Shown: positions 5,797 to 11,615 of the stretch, in pieces
Numbering within the stretch: the first letter of the stretch is position 1
Layout: each line of letters starts with the position of its first letter
From: an uncultured Pelagibacteraceae bacterium
GTDB taxonomy: Bacteria > Pseudomonadota > Alphaproteobacteria > Pelagibacterales > Pelagibacteraceae
DNA length: 11,615 bases
Assembly (NCBI GenBank): GCA_902513415.1
Contig: CABXMS010000018.1
Span: forward strand, 1-11,615
Reading direction: 5' to 3'
Made by a program: the position numbers and the translations under genes
Notes under the pieces: generated by a model
Seen by the model: the letters and a program-made list of their open reading frames with translations, nothing else
Database searches by the model: none
What the model was told of the DNA's origin: nothing

Positions 5797-8118
5797 TCAA
5801 TTTGGACTTCGTCTAAAATTTAAATAACCAAATATAGCAAATATAATTGAAGCTATTGGATAAACAAAATTTTTACTTGGCCTATCTAAATTTTCTATCT
5901 TTAGTTCCGTTATTAAATCGTCCATTTCAAAACCAGATTTTTTTGCTAACCCATTCCATTTTAAATTGTCAACAATTACTTTGTTGTCTTCTTTTATTAA
6001 ACTTAAGCCATATTTTTCTAAATTAAAATTCTGTTCAAAAGTATTTTTGTTGATTACAAATAATTTATATCTCTCTCCATATTCGCTAAATCTTGTAATT
6101 TTTATATGTATATCTTTATTTTTTTTAAAATCTGTTAAATGTATTTGATTTAAATCTTTGTATTCAAATTTTGGATAAAATTTATTTAAAACATATTCAG
6201 GAGACAAAAATGAAATAGAAATAAATAGAAAGATAATTATTTCATACCATCTAAGTTTATTAAAAAACCACCTTTGTGTTGCCGAGGTAAAAATTAATAT
6301 ACCTATTAGAGAAGTAATAATTACTAATAATGCATGCCATATATTTTCAACTCCTATTAAAAGAAGCTCATGATTAAATAAAAAAACAATTGGAAGTATG
6401 CCTGTTCTTAAACTATACCAAAAAGCCTGAACTCCTGTTTTTAAAGGATCTCCTCCAGATATTCCAGCTGCTGCATAAGATGCTAACCCTACTGGGGGTG
6501 TAACATCTGCCATTAATCCAAAGTAAAACACAAATAAGTGAACCGCTATTAATGGAAAAATATATCCTGATGCATTACCCACATCTATTAGAACCATAGA
6601 CATTAATGATGCGACAACAACATAGTTTGCAGTTGTTGGTAGCCCCATACCTAACAACAAACACAAAACTATAGTTAGTAATATCAAAATTACTACATTA
6701 TCTTTTGCAACAGATTCTATGACAATAATTAAGTTTGTGCTTAGTCCTGTTGAACCTACCGCTCCCACTATTACTCCAGCCGTTGCAATAGCTATGCCAA
6801 CAGCAACCATATTTATTGCTCCTTTTTGAAACCCTACAACAGTTTGATTAAACCAAACTTTTAAAGCATCTTTTAAATTTGCTTTCTTTATTAATATATT
6901 TGCTAAATTTACTAAAATGAGAGCTATTGTTGCATAAAATATTGAATATGATGCTGTAAATCTTAGATAAACCAGCAAGAATATTAAAACAAAAATTGGA
7001 ATTAAAAAATGTAAACCTGACAGAAAAGTTTTCTTTAAATTTGGTACATCCTTTTCTTCCATTCCTTTAAGATTTAATTTTAAAGCTTCAAGATGAGAAA
7101 TATAAAACAATGCTATGTAAGATATTATTGCGGGTAAAAAAGCATGCTTGACAACTTCAAAATATGTAACTCCTATAAAACTTGCCATAACAAATGCTGC
7201 AGCTCCCATTACTGGGGGCATTATTTGACCATTAACTGATGAAGAGACTTCTATCGCTCCTGCTTTTTCTTTTGAAAATCCTGTTTTTTTCATAATGGGA
7301 ATAGTAAACGTTCCGGTAGTAACTGTATTTGCAACTGATGAACCTGATATTAAACCTGTCATTCCAGATCCTAAAATGGCGGCTTTAGCTGGACCTCCTC
7401 TCATTTTTCCAACCATAGCAAAAGCTAAATTTAAAAAATATTGACCACCACCAGCAGTTTCTAAAAGAGCACCAAATAAAACAAATAAAAATATAAAATC
7501 GACCGAAACTCCTATTGGAATTCCAAATATAGCTTCTTGGTCAAACCATTGAAAACCAACAAGTCTCTTCAATGAAAGTCCGCCATGGGAAATTATGTCG
7601 GGTGCATATTGTCCAAAATATGAAAATAATAAAAAACAAATCGCTATTATAACTAATGGTATGCCAATTACTCTTCGTGTTGCTTCAAGTAAAATTAAAA
7701 TACCAATAGATCCAATGATTAACTCAATTGGTATAATATATTTACCTAATGTAATTTTTAAGAGAATACCCCCTCTATCTACCAATTGATCATAAAAAAA
7801 ATAAATATAAAGACAACAAAGAACTCCTATTATGCTTATTAGAATATCTATAATTGAAATTTTTTTTGACTTAGAAAAAGGAAATATCAAAAAAGCCAAA
7901 AGTAAAGCAAAGCCTAAATGAATAGCTCTAGCTGGCAAACCCTTAAACATTCCAATATTAAACCAAAAAGGAAATGGCGAGGCATACCAAAGCTGAAATA
8001 AAGACCAAATAATTGCAATGGAAGCAACGATTTTTAAATGAAATCCAGTAAGATTTCTAGTTGGAGAAAGATCTTCACGAATTTTATTTTCAATATTTTT
8101 ATTATCTATTTGATTCAT
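5797..8118 (-). CDS. TRAP transporter fused 4TM/12TM permease, TAXI-associated, with C-terminal PDZ-like domain
   Basis: Inner-membrane, sodium- or proton-driven permease that takes up a solute delivered by a periplasmic receptor. In the 773-residue protein the small DctQ-like part and large DctM-like part are fused, as is normal for TAXI systems. After a hydrophilic N-terminus, residues 28-165 hold the first helices (including ARAIHLGFALLLAFL). Residues about 200-620 are the DctM domain, with conserved loops G-S-G-M-T-G-L-I-S-G-S-S-V-A-N-T-V (250-266), S-S-S-V-N-G-Q-I-M-P-P-V-M-G (292-305), G-L-P-T-T-A-N-Y (492-499) and D-V-T-P-P-V-G-L-A (538-546). After a helix near 625-640 comes a soluble segment (about 645-750) ending in a PDZ-like stretch (712-745) and a last helix (751-766); it resembles DUF3394. 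The gene follows its receptor gene across a terminator and has no clear ribosome binding site. Substrate unknown. Confidence 0.95.
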   Translation of the reverse strand: MNQIDNKNIENKIREDLSPTRNLTGFHLKIVASIAIIWSLFQLWYASPFPFWFNIGMFKGLPARAIHLGFALLLAFLIFPFSKSKKISIIDILISIIGVLCCLYIYFFYDQLVDRGGILLKITLGKYIIPIELIIGSIGILILLEATRRVIGIPLVIIAICFLLFSYFGQYAPDIISHGGLSLKRLVGFQWFDQEAIFGIPIGVSVDFIFLFVLFGALLETAGGGQYFLNLAFAMVGKMRGGPAKAAILGSGMTGLISGSSVANTVTTGTFTIPIMKKTGFSKEKAGAIEVSSSVNGQIMPPVMGAAAFVMASFIGVTYFEVVKHAFLPAIISYIALFYISHLEALKLNLKGMEEKDVPNLKKTFLSGLHFLIPIFVLIFLLVYLRFTASYSIFYATIALILVNLANILIKKANLKDALKVWFNQTVVGFQKGAINMVAVGIAIATAGVIVGAVGSTGLSTNLIIVIESVAKDNVVILILLTIVLCLLLGMGLPTTANYVVVASLMSMVLIDVGNASGYIFPLIAVHLFVFYFGLMADVTPPVGLASYAAAGISGGDPLKTGVQAFWYSLRTGILPIVFLFNHELLLIGVENIWHALLVIITSLIGILIFTSATQRWFFNKLRWYEIIIFLFISISFLSPEYVLNKFYPKFEYKDLNQIHLTDFKKNKDIHIKITRFSEYGERYKLFVINKNTFEQNFNLEKYGLSLIKEDNKVIVDNLKWNGLAKKSGFEMDDLITELKIENLDRPSKNFVYPIASIIFAIFGYLNFRRSPN

Positions 8119-8140
8119 TTACTAAGGATACTGTACTATA

Positions 8141-8172
8141 AAAAAAAGGCCCAATAAATATATTGGGCCTTT
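8141..8172 (-). terminator. Intrinsic terminator/attenuator between TAXI receptor and TRAP permease genes
   Basis: Bases 8145-8156 and 8161-8172 form a perfect 12-bp inverted repeat (AAAGGCCCAATA with its complement) around a 4-base loop. Read on the minus strand the stem is followed by seven T (8147-8141, the first three within the stem), the classic form of a Rho-independent terminator. It lies 26 bases after the receptor stop codon and 23 bases before the permease start. No promoter fits into that short gap, so the permease must be made by read-through. That fits the usual excess of binding protein over permease. On the + strand the T tract is much poorer. Confidence 0.88.
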
Positions 8173-8197
8173 ATTAATTAGTATAAGTAGGTAGTTA

Positions 8198-9202
8198 CTA
8201 CATTAATCCAGCTTCTTTATAGTATTTAATAGCACCCGGATGTAATGGAGCTGATAAACCATCAGCAATCATGTTTTTCTTTTCTAGTGGTCCAAAAGCA
8301 GGATGTTGTTTTCTAAAATCATCAAAATTTTCAAAAACAGCTTTTGTTACTAGGTAAACTAGCTCTTCAGAAACATCAGCACTAGTTACTACAGTAGCTT
8401 TAACACCAAAAGTAGTTACATCTTTTTTTTGTCCTGTGTAAGTTCCCGCAGGTATTGTAGCTGCTGCATAATAAGGTGCACCATCTATTAAACCTTGAAC
8501 TGCTGAACCTGTAAGATTAATTGGCAATGCTTTTGCTGCACAAGTTGCTGCTTGCTCCATAGCACCGTTTGGAAATCCTACAGAATATCCATAAGCATCA
8601 ATTTTACCATCACATAGCGCTTTTACTTGCTCAGAAGAAGTTAATTCTGTTACTCCTTTAAAATAGCTATTGTCAACTCCCATTGCTTCCATAAGTACTT
8701 CCATAGTTCCTCTTTGACCTGAACCTGGGTTACCTATGTTAACAGTTTTACCTTTAAGTCCTTTAAAGTCTTTCACTTTTGCTTTTTTTCTAGCCCAAAT
8801 TTGGAAAGGTTCATTATGAACTGAAAAAACAGCTCTTAAATTACTGAACTGTTTTCCTTCCCATTTACTTGAACCATTGTGAGCATGAAATTGCCAGTCC
8901 GACTGAGCTACACCAAATTGAAATTCACCATCTTTAATTTGGCCAATGTTATAGTTTGAACCTCCAGTTGATGGAGCAGTACATCTATAAGCTTTTGCTG
9001 TACCTTTTTTTCTTCCATGATCAGCACTTATTGCAAATTTGTGCATCATTTTACAAATTGCATTCCCAGTTTGGAAATAAACTCCAGTAGGACCTCCAGT
9101 TCCTATCGTGAAGAACTCTGCAGATTTGGCAACCGAAGTTAAAGATAAGCTAGCTGCAAAAAATACAAGAGCACCAGATAGAAAAGATAATATTTTCTTC
9201 AT
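8198..9202 (-). CDS. TAXI-family TRAP transporter periplasmic solute receptor
   Basis: Extracytoplasmic binding protein that captures a solute and hands it to the TRAP permease encoded next. It begins MKKILSFLSGALVFFAASLS, a typical Sec signal peptide with basic n-region and hydrophobic core, and probable cleavage after A-K-S-A. The mature protein opens with F-F-T-I-G-T-G-G-P-T-G-V-Y-F-Q-T-G, the hallmark of TAXI (NMT1-like) receptors. Later family signs are V-N-I-G-N-P-G-S-G-Q-R-G-T, the Y-F-K-G-V-T-E-L segment and D-G-K-I-D-A-Y. The C-terminal H-P-G-A-I-K-Y-Y-K-E-A-G-L is usual for the family. The open frame extends to 9244, but the ATG at 9202 is preferred: it gives the signal peptide at the very N-terminus, 334 residues, and a strong GAGGAG ribosome binding site. 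Characterised TAXI systems take glutamate or related acids, but the ligand here cannot be inferred. Confidence 0.96.
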   Translation of the reverse strand: MKKILSFLSGALVFFAASLSLTSVAKSAEFFTIGTGGPTGVYFQTGNAICKMMHKFAISADHGRKKGTAKAYRCTAPSTGGSNYNIGQIKDGEFQFGVAQSDWQFHAHNGSSKWEGKQFSNLRAVFSVHNEPFQIWARKKAKVKDFKGLKGKTVNIGNPGSGQRGTMEVLMEAMGVDNSYFKGVTELTSSEQVKALCDGKIDAYGYSVGFPNGAMEQAATCAAKALPINLTGSAVQGLIDGAPYYAAATIPAGTYTGQKKDVTTFGVKATVVTSADVSEELVYLVTKAVFENFDDFRKQHPAFGPLEKKNMIADGLSAPLHPGAIKYYKEAGLM

Positions 9203-9207
9203 TATTT

Positions 9208-9213
9208 CTCCTC
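9208..9213 (-). promoter_or_regulatory. Strong Shine-Dalgarno sequence of the TAXI receptor gene
   Basis: On the minus strand GAGGAG lies five bases before the ATG at 9202. It decides this start over the one at 9244 and is the best ribosome binding site in the window, as expected for an abundant periplasmic receptor. Most other starts here lack one. Confidence 0.85.
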
Positions 9214-9234
9214 TTCTTTTATTTATAATAAAAG

Positions 9235-9264
9235 ATTTTAACAATAATGTTGTATTGATGTCTA
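9235..9264 (-). promoter_or_regulatory. Possible sigma-70-type promoter for the TAXI/TRAP pair
   Basis: On the minus strand TAGACA (9264-9259) and TAAAAT (9240-9235), spaced 18 bases, could serve as -35 and -10 boxes. They lie in the 72-base gap between the aminotransferase stop and the receptor start. In DNA this rich in A and T such matches are common, so this is only a candidate. The alternative is one transcript running from the acetoacetate-CoA ligase gene through to the terminator. Confidence 0.3.
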
Positions 9265-9274
9265 GACTGTAAAT

Positions 9275-10501
9275 TTAATTAGATTCAACCCAGTCTTTAA
9301 GTCTTTTTGTGCCTTCAACTATTTTGGGTGCATATTTATTGATAATATTTTGATCTATTTTTTCATTATTTGGCAAATTTTCCATAAATTTTTCTCCATT
9401 AAAATCTGTAAAGCTCAACCTTGCTATAAGTTTTTTTTTTGAAAACCCAAATTCAGAACCAGGAAGAATTGCTACACCTGTAGATTTTAACAGATCACTA
9501 CACATTTCCTCTGAATTTTTAAATTTTTTATCTACAAATTCAGGCATTATATAAAAACCACCTTGTGGTTTATTTACTAATACTTTATTTGATTTTAAAT
9601 TTTCATAAACATATTCACCTATAGTTTTAAGTATATTTCTTGAACTGTTTAAATAATCAGTGTGATCATTTTCATATGCAGCTATCGCAGCATATTGAAT
9701 AGGAGCACTTACAGAAGAAAAAGTTTCGCTTGCAAGTACTTTTAATGAATCTCGCAAATTCTTTAGTTCATTTGGGATTATAAAATATCCTAATCTCCAG
9801 CCTCCAGCACCACACCATTTGCTGAGACCATTACTAATGATCGTTCTTTCAGGACATAGGTTTGAAATAGAACTATAATTTTTTTCAAAAGTTAGTTCTG
9901 AATAAATTTCATCTGATAATACCAAAATATTATATTTTTTTACTAGATTACTTATTTCTTCAAGATTATTACAAATTTGTCCAGATGGATTGTTTGGTGA
10001 ATTAAGAAATAATAGATATTTTTTTTTTTTGTTTTTTAATATAATTTTTTCAATATCTGCACAGGTTGGAAACCAGTTTTTTTCTCTTCTTGTTTCTATC
10101 CAATGAACTTTATTTTCTCCTAAAGTGGCTTGAGGTTCATATGAAACCCAGCTAGGCGTAGGCAACAAAATATCACCATCAAAAAGAATTTGCAGTAAGA
10201 ACATTAATTCTTTTGTACCTGGACCAATTAAAACATTTTCTGCTTTATAAGTATAATTTTTATTTTTTGTAATATTTGTTGCTATTGAATGTCTTAACTC
10301 TTTAAGTCCTTGAACTGGTAGATACATATTTTGATATGAATTTTTTTTGAGTTCTAAAACTACATCTTCTGGAACTTTAAATGGTGATTGGCCAAAACCA
10401 AATTTAAATATTTCTTTACCTTGCGATTCCAATTCTTTAGCAATCTCATTCATCTTTAATGTTGCTGATATTTTTAAATCTTTTACTTTTTTTTTAATCA
10501 T
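9275..10501 (-). CDS. Class I/II PLP-dependent aminotransferase (aspartate aminotransferase-like)
   Basis: Cytoplasmic pyridoxal-phosphate enzyme moving an amino group between an amino acid and a 2-oxo acid. The 408-residue protein has the fold-type I motifs in order: G-F-G-Q-S-P-F near 35-41 (where many relatives have GEPDF), G-P-G-T-K-E-L (93-99), N-S-P-N-N-P-S-G (167-174), S-D-E-I-Y-S-E-L (196-203, Asp197 contacting the PLP ring nitrogen), S-N-G-L-S-K-W (223-229) with Lys228 as the PLP Schiff-base lysine, R-L-G-Y, and A-R-L-S-F (360-364) with Arg361 for the substrate carboxylate. The length is normal. Its ATG abuts the TAA of the upstream acetoacetate-CoA ligase gene, so the two are co-transcribed and probably coupled. 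Substrate specificity is not readable from the motifs; the neighbouring ligase and TRAP genes suggest a catabolic rather than biosynthetic role, which is inference. Confidence 0.93.
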   Translation of the reverse strand: MIKKKVKDLKISATLKMNEIAKELESQGKEIFKFGFGQSPFKVPEDVVLELKKNSYQNMYLPVQGLKELRHSIATNITKNKNYTYKAENVLIGPGTKELMFLLQILFDGDILLPTPSWVSYEPQATLGENKVHWIETRREKNWFPTCADIEKIILKNKKKKYLLFLNSPNNPSGQICNNLEEISNLVKKYNILVLSDEIYSELTFEKNYSSISNLCPERTIISNGLSKWCGAGGWRLGYFIIPNELKNLRDSLKVLASETFSSVSAPIQYAAIAAYENDHTDYLNSSRNILKTIGEYVYENLKSNKVLVNKPQGGFYIMPEFVDKKFKNSEEMCSDLLKSTGVAILPGSEFGFSKKKLIARLSFTDFNGEKFMENLPNNEKIDQNIINKYAPKIVEGTKRLKDWVESN

Positions 10502-11615
10502 TTAGTTTTTCAATTCACTTAAATTTTTATATTCATTTAAAATTTCTGGGTTTGCTAAAGCTTGAATGTTTTTTATTTTATTGCCTTCTATTATATTTTT
10601 AACAGCTAATTCTACAATTTTTCCATTTTTTGTTCTAGGAATATCCGAAACTCTTATTATTTTTGAAGGCACATGTCGCGGTGAAGAATTAATTTTTATC
10701 TCTTTCTTTAATTTATCAATTAAAAAATTGTCAAATTTATGTTTATTGTTCATTACAACAAATAAAATTATTCTAATATCATTATCCCAGGACTGACCAA
10801 CAACAATAGATTCTTTAATTTGTTTAAAATTTTCTACAACTGAATATATTTCTGCTGTACCCAACCTCACACCCCCAGGATTTAAGGTTGTGTCTGAACG
10901 ACCATAAATTATATATCCTCCATTACTTTTTCTCTCAGCATAATCTCCATGGTGCCAAACATTTTTAAATTTATTAAAATATGCCTTTTTATATTTAGTA
11001 TCATTTTTGTCATTCCAAAATTTTTTTGGCATAGATGGAAATGCATTTTTACAAACTAATTCTCCTTTTTTATTTTTTATTGTTTTTCCTCTTTCATTAA
11101 ATACAGTCACATCCATTCCAAGACCATTGTTTTGAATTTGTCCGACGGTTACTGGACTATAAATATTGCCTAGTACAAAACATGAAACAATGTCTGTCCC
11201 GCCTGAGATTGATGCTAGGTGCAAATTTTTTTTAATTTTTTTATAAACATATTTAAAACTATCTTCAGAAAGTGGGGATCCTGTGGAACAAATAGTTTTT
11301 AGATTTTTTAATTTGTATTTTTGTTTTACATTAATATTTAATTTTCTAAGTGAGTCTATATATTTGGCGCTGACCCCGAAAAGGGTAATCTTTTCTTTTT
11401 CTGCTATACGCAATAATAAATCATTTTTTTTATACATTGGAAAACCATCAAATAATACAATTGAAGCTTGTGATGCTAAAGCACTTACTAACCAATTCCA
11501 CATCATCCACCCGCAAGTTGTAAAATAAAAAATATTATCACCAGGTTTGATTTCACAATGTAATTGATGTTCTTTTAAATGCTGAAGTAAAACACCACCT
11601 GCTCTATGACAAATA
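10502..11615 (-). CDS. aacS: Acetoacetate-CoA ligase (acetoacetyl-CoA synthetase), 5' end beyond window
   Basis: ATP-dependent enzyme of the acyl-adenylate-forming superfamily that converts acetoacetate and CoA to acetoacetyl-CoA, as in ketone-body, polyhydroxybutyrate or leucine breakdown. The frame runs through the right edge, giving 370 visible residues of an expected 640-660; the internal Met codons at 11501-11506 are not the start. Just inside the edge it reads H-R-A-G-G-V-L-L-Q-H-L-K-E-H, then F-Y-F-T-T-C-G-W-M-M-W-N-W, which is distinctive for this enzyme. Further motifs are F-G-V-S-A-K-Y-I-D, S-I-S-G-G-T-D-I-V-S-C-F, F-P-S-M-P-K-K-F-W-N-D, W-H-H-G-D-Y-A-E (adenylate-binding Asp), G-R-S-D-T-T-L-N-P-G-G-V-R-L-G-T-A-E-I-Y, and P-R-T-K-N-G-K-I-V-E-L with the catalytic C-terminal lysine. 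The ATP P-loop lies outside. The gene ends directly against the aminotransferase start. Confidence 0.95.
   Translation of the reverse strand, partial: ICHRAGGVLLQHLKEHQLHCEIKPGDNIFYFTTCGWMMWNWLVSALASQASIVLFDGFPMYKKNDLLLRIAEKEKITLFGVSAKYIDSLRKLNINVKQKYKLKNLKTICSTGSPLSEDSFKYVYKKIKKNLHLASISGGTDIVSCFVLGNIYSPVTVGQIQNNGLGMDVTVFNERGKTIKNKKGELVCKNAFPSMPKKFWNDKNDTKYKKAYFNKFKNVWHHGDYAERKSNGGYIIYGRSDTTLNPGGVRLGTAEIYSVVENFKQIKESIVVGQSWDNDIRIILFVVMNNKHKFDNFLIDKLKKEIKINSSPRHVPSKIIRVSDIPRTKNGKIVELAVKNIIEGNKIKNIQALANPEILNEYKNLSELKN

Noticed and set aside
1..11615. CRISPR array, toxin-antitoxin, phage or insertion sequence
   Set aside because: No spaced direct repeats, transposase, integrase or terminal inverted repeats were seen; all long genes are recognisable metabolic or transport genes.

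Overview
The window is strongly AT-rich, tightly packed DNA with gene gaps of 0 to 70 bases, abutting stop/start codons and AAA/AAT/TTT-biased codon use. TRAP transporters of the TAXI type, an acetoacetate-CoA ligase and an AceE-type pyruvate dehydrogenase point to a streamlined marine proteobacterium, most likely a low-GC alphaproteobacterium of the SAR11/HIMB59 kind. That placement is inference: there is no rRNA or marker gene here to fix it.

Left block (1-4958). The tail of a + strand membrane protein (perhaps undecaprenyl-diphosphatase) converges on, and overlaps by 14 bases, a minus-strand operon read right to left: aceE (pyruvate dehydrogenase E1), aceF (E2 acetyltransferase) and an EamA/DMT-family permease, with only 3 and 1 bases between the genes. 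The main observation of the window is here. The E1 protein carries a complete N-terminal lipoyl domain on a flexible linker, while the E2 has a peripheral-subunit-binding domain and a catalytic domain but no lipoyl domain. The swinging arm of the complex appears to have moved from E2 to E1. No E3 gene is in view.

Centre (4959-5783). A 244-base divergent intergenic region separates aceE from a + strand tRNA-Arg(ACG). Twelve bases after the tRNA's encoded CCA end begins a 27-codon reading frame for a tiny hydrophobic protein, with its own Shine-Dalgarno sequence. Its stop codon directly abuts the start of a PaaI-type hotdog thioesterase. The three look like one transcription unit in which a tRNA and a short mRNA may share a precursor.

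Right block (5797-11615), all minus strand and read right to left: acetoacetate-CoA ligase (its first part lies beyond the right edge), a class I/II PLP aminotransferase starting directly on the ligase stop codon, then a TAXI-family periplasmic receptor and a fused 4TM/12TM TRAP permease. A perfect 12-bp hairpin with a T tract lies between receptor and permease, which should give more receptor than permease. The cluster suggests uptake of an organic acid or amino acid, transamination, and activation of acetoacetate to acetoacetyl-CoA. The actual TRAP substrate cannot be read from the sequence.

Apart from the rearranged pyruvate dehydrogenase and the tRNA/micro-ORF unit, I see no mobile element, CRISPR array, phage gene or defence system.
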